Below, in pieces: positions 52,333 through 61,564 of a stretch of 64,000 bases of DNA. The first letter of the stretch is position 1. Each line of letters starts with the position of its first letter. The stretch is from Burkholderiales bacterium (GTDB lineage: Bacteria > Pseudomonadota > Gammaproteobacteria > Burkholderiales > Burkholderiaceae_D): NCBI GenBank assembly GCA_947451925.1, contig CANGAW010000002.1, positions 1 through 64,000 of the forward strand. Direction: 5' to 3'. The notes under the pieces are model-generated. The model made no database searches, was not told the DNA's origin, and saw nothing but the letters and a program-made list of their open reading frames with translations. The translations under genes and the position numbers were made by a program.

Positions 52333-53256
52333 TTAGCGGGTACGCCGCAGCGCCTGTCCCACCGACATGGCCGCACCCAGCAAGCCGAGGCCGGTGCTGA
52401 TCACCAGCAGCAAGGCAATTGCCGACATTTCCAGCGGGGCCAGCTGAAAGGATGAGCCATACAGGCGCACCAATTCATTGACCGGGTCATTTAGCAAATT
52501 CAGGATCAGCAGCACGCCCAGCAAGGCCAGCGCGCCGGCGCCGAAACCAAGCAGCGCACCTGTGTAGTAAAACGGACGGGCGACGAAGGCGTCAGTTGCC
52601 CCGAGCAAGCGCGAGACGCTGATTTCTTCCTGCTGCGTCACCACCTGCAAACGGATGGTGTTGAACACCACCGCCACCACCACACCGCACAGGGTCAGGC
52701 CCAGTATCCATAGCAGGCCAGCGGCCAGCTGCAGCAAGGCTGCCAGGCGCTTGACCCAAGCGGCATCGAGCTGCACTGTTTCCACGCCGGGCAGGTTGCG
52801 CAGTTCGGCCGCCAGTTTTTCAATGCGCGCCGCACCGCTGGCATCTTCCGCATTGGCCAGCTTCAAAATATAGGCGTCCGGCAGCGGATTTTCTCCCAGC
52901 GTGGTGACCAGATCGGACAAGCCGGCACGTTCTTTCATCGCTGTCAGTGCTTCTTCCCGGCTGACGAATTTGAGTTTGATATTGCTGCCGGTGGATTGCG
53001 CGGCCTGACGCAGTTCGGTGCCGAGCGCAATCGCACGTTCACGGGGCAGCGTGGGTTGCAGAAAAATACTGATTTCCGGTTCCACCGCCAGCTCACGCGA
53101 CACGGGGCGCAAATTGTCGAGCAAGGTCATGCCGGCAATAGGCAGCATCAGTGCTAAGGCAATCACCAGCACATTAAAGCTGAAACTGCCAGGTTTGCTG
53201 GCAATGCGGCGGCCGGCTTCAAGCAGCGCGCGCAAATGGTCTCGCAGCCAGTTCAT
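52333..53256 (-). CDS. ftsX: Cell division ABC-type permease FtsX
   Basis: A 307-residue four-helix membrane protein that, with FtsE, links the divisome to peptidoglycan hydrolase activation. Features: a short cytoplasmic N-terminus, TM1 FNVLVIALALMLPIAGMTLL, a large periplasmic loop (about 45-165), then TM2-4 (AAGLLWILGLTLCGVVVAVVFNTIRL, GAGALALLGVLLILNLL, ISTGLGLLGAAMSVG). The VSRLLGATDAFVARPFYYTGALLGF segment is the FtsX signature. It overlaps ftsE by 4 bp. Confidence 0.95.
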   Translation of the reverse strand: MNWLRDHLRALLEAGRRIASKPGSFSFNVLVIALALMLPIAGMTLLDNLRPVSRELAVEPEISIFLQPTLPRERAIALGTELRQAAQSTGSNIKLKFVSREEALTAMKERAGLSDLVTTLGENPLPDAYILKLANAEDASGAARIEKLAAELRNLPGVETVQLDAAWVKRLAALLQLAAGLLWILGLTLCGVVVAVVFNTIRLQVVTQQEEISVSRLLGATDAFVARPFYYTGALLGFGAGALALLGVLLILNLLNDPVNELVRLYGSSFQLAPLEMSAIALLLVISTGLGLLGAAMSVGQALRRTR

Positions 53257-53939
53257 AATCCCACCTCATCGCCTGTCGTATGAATCGCGGCGATCTTGCC
53301 CTGCTCCAGCAACACCACGCGGTCAGCGCGCTCCAGCAGCCGTTCGTCGTGAGTCGAGATCACACAGGTGACGCCGGCGTCGTTAAAGGCTTGCAGCATG
53401 TCGAGTACGACGCGGCCGCTTTCCCGATCCAGATTGGCGCTCGGTTCGTCGGCCAGAATAATCCGTGGCCGGTGGACGATGGCGCGGGCAATCGATACCC
53501 GCTGTTGCTCGCCGCCGGACAAACTCATGGGCGTGGTGGCGGCTTTATCGGCCAGCCCGACCTTTTCCAGTGCAATGCGCGCCCGCTGTTCGGCCTCTTC
53601 ACGCGAGGAGCCGCTGACAATCAGCGGCAGCATCACATTGGCCAGCACATTGCGGTCGTTGAGCAGGCGATGATGCTGCATGATCAGGCCCAGCTTGCGT
53701 CGCAAATAGGGCAAGGCGCTGCGGTTTAAGCGGCTCATGTCCTGACCGCTGACGATCAGCACGCCGTCGCTGGCTTGCTCGATGCCGGCCATCAGCTTTA
53801 AAAGCGTGGACTTGCCGGCGCCCGAAGGCCCGGTCAGAAACACCATTTCGCCTTCTTCAATGGTCAGCGAAATATCCGACAAGGCCCGGATCTCGCCCGG
53901 GTAGCGCATAAAAACATTGGAAAAAGAAATGATGGTCAT
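53253..53939 (-). CDS. ftsE: Cell division ATP-binding protein FtsE
   Basis: A 228-residue ABC ATPase. Walker A is GPSGAGKSTLLKL, the signature motif LSGGEQQRVSIARAI, Walker B IILADEPSANLD, and the switch histidine STHDERLL. With FtsX it drives amidase activation during septation. The gene begins 12 bp after the ftsY stop; the order ftsY-ftsE-ftsX is that of E. coli. Confidence 0.97.
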   Translation of the reverse strand: MTIISFSNVFMRYPGEIRALSDISLTIEEGEMVFLTGPSGAGKSTLLKLMAGIEQASDGVLIVSGQDMSRLNRSALPYLRRKLGLIMQHHRLLNDRNVLANVMLPLIVSGSSREEAEQRARIALEKVGLADKAATTPMSLSGGEQQRVSIARAIVHRPRIILADEPSANLDRESGRVVLDMLQAFNDAGVTCVISTHDERLLERADRVVLLEQGKIAAIHTTGDEVGL

Positions 53940-53951
53940 CTGTTTACCGTG

Positions 53952-54914
53952 TCAGCCCAGCAGCGCATCAACAAATTCGGCGGCAACGAAAGGCTGCAAA
54001 TCGTCAATCGCTTCGCCAACGCCAATAAAATAAACCGGCACTGGCCGGTGTTTCACAATCGCCGCCAGCACGCCGCCTTTGGCGGTGCCGTCGAGCTTGG
54101 TGACGACTAAGCCTGTCAGCCCCAGCGCATCGTCAAAGGCCTTGACCTGGGTCAGGGCATTTTGTCCGGTATTGCCATCAATGATCAGCAACACCTCGTG
54201 CGGCGCGCCCTCCATGCCCTTGCCGATCACACGTTTGATTTTTTTCAGCTCATCCATCAGATGAAGCTGTGTTGGCAGTCGGCCGGCAGTGTCAACCATG
54301 ACTACGTCAGTGCCGCGCGCGCGTCCGGCCTGCACCGCGTCAAAGGCCACGGCTGCCGGGTCGCCTGAGGCTTGCGCAATGACGGCCACGTCATTGCGTT
54401 CGCCCCAGATAGTCAGCTGCTCGCGTGCGGCAGCGCGAAAGGTGTCGCCGGCGGCCAGTAATACGCTTTGGCCGTGTGCCTGCAAATGTTTGGCCAGCTT
54501 GCCGATGGTGGTGGTTTTGCCGGCGCCGTTAACGCCTGCAATCATGATCACCAGCGGTTGTTCGCGCCCCAGCAGCAGCGGTTTTTCCAGCGGCGTGAGT
54601 AATTCCAGCAGCAAGCTGCGCAAGGCCTCCTTGACTTCGGCGGCCTCGGTCAGCTTTTCAGCTTTGACTTTTTTCTTCAGACCATCGAGCAAAAACTGGG
54701 TGGCTTCCACGCCGGCGTCGGCCATTAACAGTGCCGACTCCAGTTCCTCGTATAAATCAGCATCGATTTTGGCGCCGACAAACAGCAGCGCCATGCTGGA
54801 GGACGTGCGCGACAAGCCCGACCGGAGCTTGCTCAGCCAGGATTTATTTTGCTCGCCGGACGGGGCCGGCGCAAGCGCTGGGTCCTGCGGTTTTTTCTTG
54901 AAGAAGCTAAACAT
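53952..54914 (-). CDS. ftsY: Signal recognition particle receptor FtsY
   Basis: A 320-residue SRP-receptor GTPase that docks ribosome-SRP complexes at the membrane. It has a short N-terminal A domain (MFSFFKKKPQDPALAPAPSGEQ), a helical N domain and the G domain with G1 GVNGAGKTTTIGKLAKHL, DTFRAAAREQL, DTAGRLPTQLHLMDELKK and TKLDGTAKGG. The A domain is much shorter than that of E. coli. It is first gene of ftsYEX and divergent from the M16 peptidases. Confidence 0.97.
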   Translation of the reverse strand: MFSFFKKKPQDPALAPAPSGEQNKSWLSKLRSGLSRTSSSMALLFVGAKIDADLYEELESALLMADAGVEATQFLLDGLKKKVKAEKLTEAAEVKEALRSLLLELLTPLEKPLLLGREQPLVIMIAGVNGAGKTTTIGKLAKHLQAHGQSVLLAAGDTFRAAAREQLTIWGERNDVAVIAQASGDPAAVAFDAVQAGRARGTDVVMVDTAGRLPTQLHLMDELKKIKRVIGKGMEGAPHEVLLIIDGNTGQNALTQVKAFDDALGLTGLVVTKLDGTAKGGVLAAIVKHRPVPVYFIGVGEAIDDLQPFVAAEFVDALLG

Positions 54915-55010
54915 CGGGTCCGGGAAAGGGTTAAAGCGAGGAACAACTCAAGCAGCTACAATCTACAGCGTCGCACTGACATTGGCCCCTATTTTAGCAG
55001 AGCAAACACA

Positions 55011-56402
55011 ATGAAATTCCGTTCCGGACTGCTGGCGCTTGCCAGCTTTTTCAGTATTGCCACTATCACCTTAAGCTCCTTGCCAGCATTGGCCGCTGCC
55101 AACGCGCAAGAATTCCGGCTTGCTAACGGTTTGCGCATCATCGTGCAGGAAGACAAGCGCGCGCCGACTGTTGCCCACATGATCTGGTACCGCATCGGTT
55201 CCATGGACGAACACAATGGCACCACGGGTGTGGCGCATGTGCTGGAACACATGATGTTCAAGGGCACGAAAAAACTCAAGCCCGGCGACTTCAGTGCCAA
55301 AGTAGCCGCCCTCGGTGGCCGCGACAATGCTTTTACCAGCAAGGACTACACCGCCTATTTCCAGCAAATTGAAAAATCCCGTCTGGAAGCCGTGATGTCG
55401 CTGGAAGCCGACCGCATGCAAAATCTGAACATGGACAAGGAAGAATTTGCCAAGGAAATCAAGGTCGTCATGGAAGAGCGCCGTTTGCGCACGGACGACC
55501 AGCCGCTGGCCAAAGTCTATGAGGCTTTGAACGCCACCGCCTATGTCGCCCATCCTTATCACAACCCCATCGTTGGCTGGATGGACGACTTGCAAAACAT
55601 GACCGCAGCCGACGCACTGGCCTGGTACGAACGCTGGTATGCACCCAACAACGCCACCATGGTCGTAACCGGCGACGTCGATGCGCAGCAAGTCCGCAAG
55701 CTGGCTGAAAAATATTTTGGCAACATTCCGGTCAAGACCCTGCCCAAAACCAAGCCGCAAAACGAGCCAGCGCAACTTGGCGAGCGCCGCGTCGTGATCA
55801 AGGCGCCGGCAGAAAATCCGTATGTGGTGCTGGCCTATAAAGTGCCGACCCTGCGCGATATTGACAAGGACGACGACGTGCATGCGCTGGATGTGCTGGC
55901 TGCGGTCCTTGACGGCTATGACAATGCACGTCTGGCCGCGACCTTGGTGCGGACCGACCGCGTGGCCAACTCTGCCGGTGCCAGTTATGAATCGATCTCC
56001 CGTGGCCCTTCTTTGTTTACGCTTGACGGTGTGCCGGCGCAGGGCACCAGCATTGAGCAACTTGAGCAGCGGCTGCGCGGCGAAATCACACGCATCGCCA
56101 AAGAAGGGGTATCGGCGGCCGAACTCAAGCGCGTCAAGACGCAATTGATCGCCAGCCAGATTTACAAGCGCGACTCGGTATTCGGGCAAGCCATGGAAAT
56201 CGGCACGATGGAAATGGCCGGCATCTCTTCGAAGCAAATCGACCGCATCATTGAAAAGCTTGCTGCCGTCACACCAGCGCAAGTGCAGGCAGTAGCGCAA
56301 AAGTATTTTTCAGATGACCAGCTCACCGTCGCTTCGCTGCTGCCCTTGCCGATAGAGGCGGAAGATAAAAAGCCCGCCAGTGTTCCCGGCCTGCGTCATT
56401 AA
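55011..56402 (+). CDS. M16 family zinc metallopeptidase (active subunit)
   Basis: A 463-residue exported pitrilysin-type peptidase. The start at 55011 gives the signal peptide LLALASFFSIATITLSSLPALAAA; the longer frame to 54849 runs antisense to ftsY. The inverted zinc motif HVLEH (HxxEH) is present in GVAHVLEHMMFKG, with the downstream glutamate in EEFAKEIKVVMEERRLR. Substrates are unknown. It is paired with the next gene, which lacks the zinc motif; such pairs act as heterodimers. The stop codon begins a 12-bp tandem repeat. Confidence 0.94.
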   Translation: MKFRSGLLALASFFSIATITLSSLPALAAANAQEFRLANGLRIIVQEDKRAPTVAHMIWYRIGSMDEHNGTTGVAHVLEHMMFKGTKKLKPGDFSAKVAALGGRDNAFTSKDYTAYFQQIEKSRLEAVMSLEADRMQNLNMDKEEFAKEIKVVMEERRLRTDDQPLAKVYEALNATAYVAHPYHNPIVGWMDDLQNMTAADALAWYERWYAPNNATMVVTGDVDAQQVRKLAEKYFGNIPVKTLPKTKPQNEPAQLGERRVVIKAPAENPYVVLAYKVPTLRDIDKDDDVHALDVLAAVLDGYDNARLAATLVRTDRVANSAGASYESISRGPSLFTLDGVPAQGTSIEQLEQRLRGEITRIAKEGVSAAELKRVKTQLIASQIYKRDSVFGQAMEIGTMEMAGISSKQIDRIIEKLAAVTPAQVQAVAQKYFSDDQLTVASLLPLPIEAEDKKPASVPGLRH

Positions 56403-56439
56403 GTTAGTCACTAAGTTGCTCACTAAGCTGCTCACTAAG
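56400..56439 (+). repeat. 12-bp tandem repeat carrying four in-frame stop codons
   Basis: The unit TAAGTTGCTCAC (with small variations) is repeated about three times plus a final TAAG, starting with the stop codon of the first M16 gene. Because the unit length is a multiple of three, TAA recurs in frame at 56400, 56412, 56424 and 56436. It may be replication slippage. Confidence 0.85.
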
Positions 56440-56471
56440 CCATGCCGCAATCATCTCAAGGACTTCACTTC

Positions 56472-57797
56472 ATGTTTAAAAAAGTATGCATACTCATCGT
56501 GCTGCTGGCGTCCGGCGCCGCGCACGCAGCGCTGAACATTCAGCACTGGACACTGGCCAATGGCGCACGTGTTTATTTCGTTGAAAATCACAGCATTCCC
56601 ATGCTCGACGTCAGCGTTGAATTTGATGCCGGCGCCAAGCGCGACCCGGTCGGCAAATCCGGCACCGCTTCGCTGACTTCGACCATGCTCGCACGGGGGT
56701 TGAAAGAAGCGACGCTGGCCGATGGCACGGTAGAGCCGGCCATGAGCGAAGCACAGTTGTCGGATGCCTTTGCCGACATCGCAGCGCAGCGTGGCGGCGG
56801 CCCCGGCACCGACCGCGCCGGCATGTCGGTGCGCAGCTTGTCGTCCAAGGCCGAACGCGACGAAGCGGTGCGACTGCTGGCGCGCATTCTGGCGCAACCC
56901 AGCATGCCGGAAGAATTTTTCAAGCGCGACAAGGCACGCATTATTTCCGGCCTGCGCGAAGCGCTGACCAAACCCGAATCGATTGCCGACAAGGCTTTCT
57001 GGCGGCTGGCATACGGCGCACATCCTTACGGCATGGAAGCCACCGTTGAATCCGTCGAAGCGATTAGTCTGGATGAATTGCGGGCCTTTCACGCACGTCA
57101 TTACGTTGCCAATCGCGCTGTGGTGGCCATGATCGGTGAAATTACTCGTGCGGATGCCGACGCGATTGCCAGGCAACTGACGCTGCGTCTGCCCCAAGGC
57201 CAGCCCTTGCCAGTCATGCCCGCAGTCAGCATGCCGCAAGCGGTGGAAGAGCGCATTCCGCATCCGGCATCGCAATCGCATATTTTGATCGGCACGCCTG
57301 CCATGCAACGTGGGGACGCGGATTTTTTTGCCCTCACCGTGGGTAATTACATTTTGGGTGGTGGCGGTTTTGTGTCGCGACTGACCAAGGAAGTGCGCGA
57401 AAAGCGTGGTCTGGCTTACAGTGTCTATAGCTACTTCAGCCCGATGGAGCAGCCCGGCCCTTTTCAGGCCGGTTTGCAGACCCGCAAGGATCAATCGAAT
57501 GAAGCCTTGAAAGTGGTGCGCGAAACCATTGCAGAATACTTGCAAAACGGACCGACCGACGCCGAACTGCAGGCAGCCAAGGACAATCTGATCGGCGGCT
57601 TTGCGCTGCGCATTGATAACAACCGCAAGATTCTGGAAAACATTGCCGTCATTGGTTATTACCAGATGCCACTTGATTATCTCGATACCTGGACCACCAA
57701 TGTGGCGAAGGTTAGCGTTAGCGCTATTCGTGCGGCCTTTCAGCGCAAACTGTCCATGGATAAACTGGTCACTGTGGTGGTGGCGGGTCAACAATAA
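56472..57797 (+). CDS. M16 family protein lacking the zinc motif (partner subunit)
   Basis: A 441-residue exported M16-fold protein. The ATG at 56472 gives the signal peptide VCILIVLLASGAAHAAL and has AAGGA upstream; an ATG at 56442 is possible but lacks one. Where HxxEH would lie the sequence reads GKSGTASLTSTMLARG, so it cannot bind catalytic zinc. The C-terminal M16 domain (ILGGGGFVSRLTKEVREKRGLAYSVYSYFSP) keeps the conserved R/Y residues that help bind substrate. It is therefore the structural partner of the preceding peptidase. Confidence 0.92.
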   Translation: MFKKVCILIVLLASGAAHAALNIQHWTLANGARVYFVENHSIPMLDVSVEFDAGAKRDPVGKSGTASLTSTMLARGLKEATLADGTVEPAMSEAQLSDAFADIAAQRGGGPGTDRAGMSVRSLSSKAERDEAVRLLARILAQPSMPEEFFKRDKARIISGLREALTKPESIADKAFWRLAYGAHPYGMEATVESVEAISLDELRAFHARHYVANRAVVAMIGEITRADADAIARQLTLRLPQGQPLPVMPAVSMPQAVEERIPHPASQSHILIGTPAMQRGDADFFALTVGNYILGGGGFVSRLTKEVREKRGLAYSVYSYFSPMEQPGPFQAGLQTRKDQSNEALKVVRETIAEYLQNGPTDAELQAAKDNLIGGFALRIDNNRKILENIAVIGYYQMPLDYLDTWTTNVAKVSVSAIRAAFQRKLSMDKLVTVVVAGQQ

Positions 57798-57803
57798 GCG
57801 CAC

Positions 57804-58403
57804 ATGAAAAAGAAACTGACAGGCGCGCCGCGCCAGGTACGCATCATAGGCGGCCTGTGGAAACGCACACCGCTGCCTGTGCTCGACGCTGAAGGCCTGC
57901 GGCCAACACCAGACAGGGTGCGAGAGACGGTATTTAACTGGCTGGGTTTTTTGCAAAAAAGCGGCTGGTCGCAAATTCGCTGTCTGGACCTGTTCGCCGG
58001 CTCCGGCGCGCTGGGTTTTGAAGCGGCCAGTCGCGGTGCTGCCAGCGTGCTGATGGTGGAGTCGCAATCGGTGGTACTGCGCCAGCTCGAAGCTATTCGT
58101 GACAAATTGCATGCCGATCAGATTCGTCTCTTGCGCGCGGATGCGATGGTGCTGGCCGCCGGTATGAAAGAACGCTTCGATCTGATATTTCTTGATCCGC
58201 CCTATCAATTGCAGCTGTTGCCGCAACTCTTGCCCCTGTGCCTGCCTTTGCTGGCGCCGGGTGGTTTTGTTTATGTGGAAACGGAACAGCATTTAGAAGC
58301 ATCGCCACCGCCATGGCTGGCTGGCTGGCGCATCGTGCGCGCCGACCATGCCGGTGCGGTGCAATATGCCTTGTTACAAGCGGATGACAACGCTTCAAAT
58401 TAG
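57804..58403 (+). CDS. rsmD: 16S rRNA (guanine-966-N2)-methyltransferase
   Basis: A 199-residue Rossmann-fold enzyme methylating G966 of 16S rRNA. RIIGGLWKRTPLPV, LRPTPDRVRETVFNWLG, the SAM motif LDLFAGSGALGFEAASRGA and the catalytic DPPY in LIFLDPPYQL are all present. It starts 6 bp after the M16 stop and precedes coaD, a pairing conserved across proteobacteria. Confidence 0.97.
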   Translation: MKKKLTGAPRQVRIIGGLWKRTPLPVLDAEGLRPTPDRVRETVFNWLGFLQKSGWSQIRCLDLFAGSGALGFEAASRGAASVLMVESQSVVLRQLEAIRDKLHADQIRLLRADAMVLAAGMKERFDLIFLDPPYQLQLLPQLLPLCLPLLAPGGFVYVETEQHLEASPPPWLAGWRIVRADHAGAVQYALLQADDNASN

Positions 58404-58481
58404 GGCATAATTCGCGTTCTTTACCCTGCCTGGCAAGTCACTGCCCTCAGAGGCTTTTAAGAACCGAACAAGGACAGCCCT

Positions 58482-58979
58482 ATGGTCACAGCCGTTTATC
58501 CCGGAACCTTTGATCCGCTCACTCGCGGCCATGAAGATTTGGTGCGCCGCGCCTCTGGCTTGTTTGATCAGCTCATTGTTGGTGTGGCCGACAGCAAAGC
58601 CAAGAAGCCCTTCTTTTCGCTTGATGAGCGCTTAGACATTGCGCACGAAGTGCTGGGGCATTATCCGAATGTGCGGGTGGAGAGTTTTTCAGGTTTGCTG
58701 AAAGATTTCGTGCGTCGCCATGATGCCCGCGTGATTGTCCGCGGTCTGCGCGCGGTGTCGGACTTTGAATATGAATTTCAAATGGCCGGCATGAACCGCT
58801 ATCTGCTGCCCGATGTCGAAACCCTGTTCCTGACACCTTCTGACCAGTATCAATTCATCTCCGGCACCATCGTGCGTGAAATCGCCGTGCTGGGTGGCGA
58901 TGTATCGAAATTTGTCTTTCCCTCCGTTGAAAAATGGCTGCAACAAAAAATTGCCGCCAATGCGCAAGAAGAACGCTGA
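58482..58979 (+). CDS. coaD: Phosphopantetheine adenylyltransferase
   Basis: A 165-residue hexameric enzyme that makes dephospho-CoA from 4'-phosphopantetheine and ATP. The nucleotidyl motif [19 protein letters not shown] (T/HxGH) and the C-terminal [20 protein letters not shown] (ISSTxVR-like) are intact, as is [37 protein letters not shown] precedes the ATG. The ferredoxin gene begins 6 bp after its stop. Confidence 0.98.
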   Translation: MVTAVYPGTFDPLTRGHEDLVRRASGLFDQLIVGVADSKAKKPFFSLDERLDIAHEVLGHYPNVRVESFSGLLKDFVRRHDARVIVRGLRAVSDFEYEFQMAGMNRYLLPDVETLFLTPSDQYQFISGTIVREIAVLGGDVSKFVFPSVEKWLQQKIAANAQEER

Positions 58980-59234
<255 letters not shown>

Positions 59235-59325
59235 TCGCTGCCTCTCTCCTCTTTCCCTGTCTGAACTTCAAGTCTGCTTGCGAGTCTGATTATTTTTTAA
59301 GGCGTTCAATTCGCTGCTAAAAATA

Positions 59326-61458
59326 ATGGATGCTCCCGAAGCAGATACAGCGTTGCATAGCAGTGAAGAACTGCTCATGCGCATCATCGACAATCTGGCC
59401 GAAGGCTTGATTGTATTTGGCCCCGAAGGGCAAAGCCTGCACTGGAACCGGCGAGCGCTAGCCATGCATGGCTATGCGCAGCATGACGAGAAAATGGCCA
59501 ATCTGGCGAAGATCAGTGAGGACTATGTACTGCTGTCGCCCGAAGGTCAGGCCTTGCCCATGGAGCAGTGGCCGATACAAAGGCTGTTGCGGGGCGAGCC
59601 TGTTGACGATGTCGAAATCAGTTTGATCAATACACGCCAGCACTGGACACGGTCCTTCAGCTATGGCGGCGTTTTGTTGCGTGATGCTGAAGGCAAACCG
59701 CAATTTGGTTTGCTGACCATTCGCGACATTACCGAGCGAAAGCAGGCAGAGAAAGCCCGCACTGAGGCCGAGCAGCGATTGCAGCTGGCTGTGGATATTG
59801 CGCACTTGGGCGCATGGGAATGGTCGGTCCTGGACAACAGCGTGTATTACTCGGCGCAGTGGAAAAAACTGCTTGGTTTCGAAGAAGCCGATTTGCCCGA
59901 CAAGCTCGACGAATGGTCGAATCGCTTGCATCCGGCTGACCGCGAGCGTGTGCTGAACGAGGTACGAACGTTTGTTCAGCATCCTGTCGGCACGCTGAAA
60001 CTGGAGTACCGGATGCGTCATCGGGATGAACTGCATCGCTGGATGGTCGCACAGGCCATTGCCAGTCTCGATGAGCAAGGGCATACCGTCAAATTAATCG
60101 GCACCATGCTCGATGTGACAGAGCAAAAACAAATCGAGCAGCGCTTGCTCGAAGTGGCCCAGCATGATCCTTTGACCGGCTTGCCCAATCGCGCACTGAT
60201 CTTTGACTATGCCAGCCATTTGCTGGCGGCTGCGCAGCGCAAGCATAGTCGCGGTGCGTTGCTGTTCATTGATCTGGATCGCTTCAAGCCCGTTAATGAT
60301 TTATATGGTCATGAAATCGGCGACAGTCTGTTAAAAGAAGTGGGCGCTCGCCTGACTGCCTGCGTGCGGCATGAAGACTTGATCGGTCGCATAGGCGGCG
60401 ATGAATTTGTCATTGTGCTGTCCGACATAGGCAAAGATTTTTCAGCGCTGACTGCTGCGCAGCACGTGATCGACTCCCTGTCCAGACCGTTTCAGATTGG
60501 CGGTTTTGATCTGTCCATTTCGGCTTCGGTCGGCATCAGTTTTTTTCCGCGGCATGGCATTAATGTCGACACCTTGTTGCACGCGGCTGACCTGGCCATG
60601 TACCAGGCCAAAGAAGCCGGCCGCGGTGGATATGTCGTTTATACGTCGGAGCTGTGTAACCGGCTTGATACTTCGGCTTCCATCGAAGCGCGGCTCAAAG
60701 ATGGATTGCAGAATCAGCGCTTGCAACTGCATTATCAGCCCGTGCTGAATATGGAAACTGGCAAAATGATCGGCGCTGAAGCCTTGTTGCGTTTACCCGC
60801 AGATGGTCATGAACCGATAGGGCCGGATCGCTTTATTCCCATTGCCGAGTCTGCCGGAATGATCGCCGAGCTTGGCGACTGGGTCACCAGGGAAGTCTGT
60901 CGCCAGCACCGGGAATGGCGCGCGCTGGGCTTGCCACCCTTAATCATTGCAATGAACGTCTCCTCGCTGCAATTTCGCCAGCGTGGTTTCGTCGCCCGCC
61001 TGCTGGCCATTGTCGAACAATCGCAGATTGAGCCGGGCTGCTTTCAGATCGAAGTGACAGAAAGCACCGTCATGGAAGGCATTGATGAAGCCATTGGCAT
61101 GCTGACAGAAATTCATGCGGCCGGCATTTACATCGCACTCGATGATTTTGGTACCGGCTATTCCAGCTTGAGCGACCTCAGTCACATGCCTCTGGATAAG
61201 CTCAAGCTTGATCCTTCTATCGTGCAAGGACTGACAGATGACCGCAGCAGTCAGGCCATTACCGAAGCCATTATCGCGTTTGGCCACACGCTTAATCTGG
61301 AAATCGTTGGTGAAGGCATCGAATCCGAACAGTCGCTGAATTACCTGCGGCTGCATGGCTGTCAGGAAGTACAGGGCAACTTGTTTAGTGGCGCAATGCC
61401 GGCGATGGAGTTCGTTGACTGGTACCGAAAGAAAGAACACGCGCAATGGCATGCGTGA
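59326..61458 (+). CDS. PAS-PAS-GGDEF-EAL cyclic di-GMP enzyme
   Basis: A 710-residue cytoplasmic signalling protein with no membrane segment. Two PAS domains (about 10-130 and 145-265, the first with LHSSEELLMRIIDNLAEGLIVFG, the second ending LIGTMLDVTEQKQIEQRL) precede the GGDEF domain with intact GGDEF at 357-361 and an inhibitory RxxD site (RHED) five residues upstream. The EAL domain has EAL at 485-487 and the catalytic-site blocks MNVSS, EVTEST, DDFGTGYSS, LKLD, GEGIES and Q-GN-LF. Both activities look possible. The input signal is unknown. Confidence 0.94.
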   Translation: MDAPEADTALHSSEELLMRIIDNLAEGLIVFGPEGQSLHWNRRALAMHGYAQHDEKMANLAKISEDYVLLSPEGQALPMEQWPIQRLLRGEPVDDVEISLINTRQHWTRSFSYGGVLLRDAEGKPQFGLLTIRDITERKQAEKARTEAEQRLQLAVDIAHLGAWEWSVLDNSVYYSAQWKKLLGFEEADLPDKLDEWSNRLHPADRERVLNEVRTFVQHPVGTLKLEYRMRHRDELHRWMVAQAIASLDEQGHTVKLIGTMLDVTEQKQIEQRLLEVAQHDPLTGLPNRALIFDYASHLLAAAQRKHSRGALLFIDLDRFKPVNDLYGHEIGDSLLKEVGARLTACVRHEDLIGRIGGDEFVIVLSDIGKDFSALTAAQHVIDSLSRPFQIGGFDLSISASVGISFFPRHGINVDTLLHAADLAMYQAKEAGRGGYVVYTSELCNRLDTSASIEARLKDGLQNQRLQLHYQPVLNMETGKMIGAEALLRLPADGHEPIGPDRFIPIAESAGMIAELGDWVTREVCRQHREWRALGLPPLIIAMNVSSLQFRQRGFVARLLAIVEQSQIEPGCFQIEVTESTVMEGIDEAIGMLTEIHAAGIYIALDDFGTGYSSLSDLSHMPLDKLKLDPSIVQGLTDDRSSQAITEAIIAFGHTLNLEIVGEGIESEQSLNYLRLHGCQEVQGNLFSGAMPAMEFVDWYRKKEHAQWHA

Positions 61459-61524
61459 TGGCATGAAAGTCTGATTCCATTTAACAATGGAAAGTTGATC
61501 TGGCCGCAGTTGCATCGCTTAAAA

Positions 61525-61544
61525 ATGTTCAGTATATTGAACAT
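61525..61544. promoter_or_regulatory. Palindromic operator upstream of the Xre-family gene
   Basis: ATGTTCA (61525-61531) and TGAACAT (61538-61544) form a perfect 7-bp inverted repeat around GTATAT. It overlaps an A/T-rich promoter-like stretch (TATATAAAG) 20 bp before the GTG start and is likely the autoregulatory site. Confidence 0.65.
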
Positions 61545-61564
61545 ATATAAAGTGGGAGGCAACA

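Noticed and set aside
55071..56300. 409-codon minus-strand frame opposite the first M16 gene
   Set aside because: Shadow frame; the plus strand encodes an intact HxxEH peptidase.
56451..58292. 613-codon open frame on the minus strand opposite the second M16 gene and rsmD
   Set aside because: It is composed of His/Gln/Arg-rich, domain-free sequence typical of an antisense frame over a GC-rich gene; the plus-strand genes have clear motifs.
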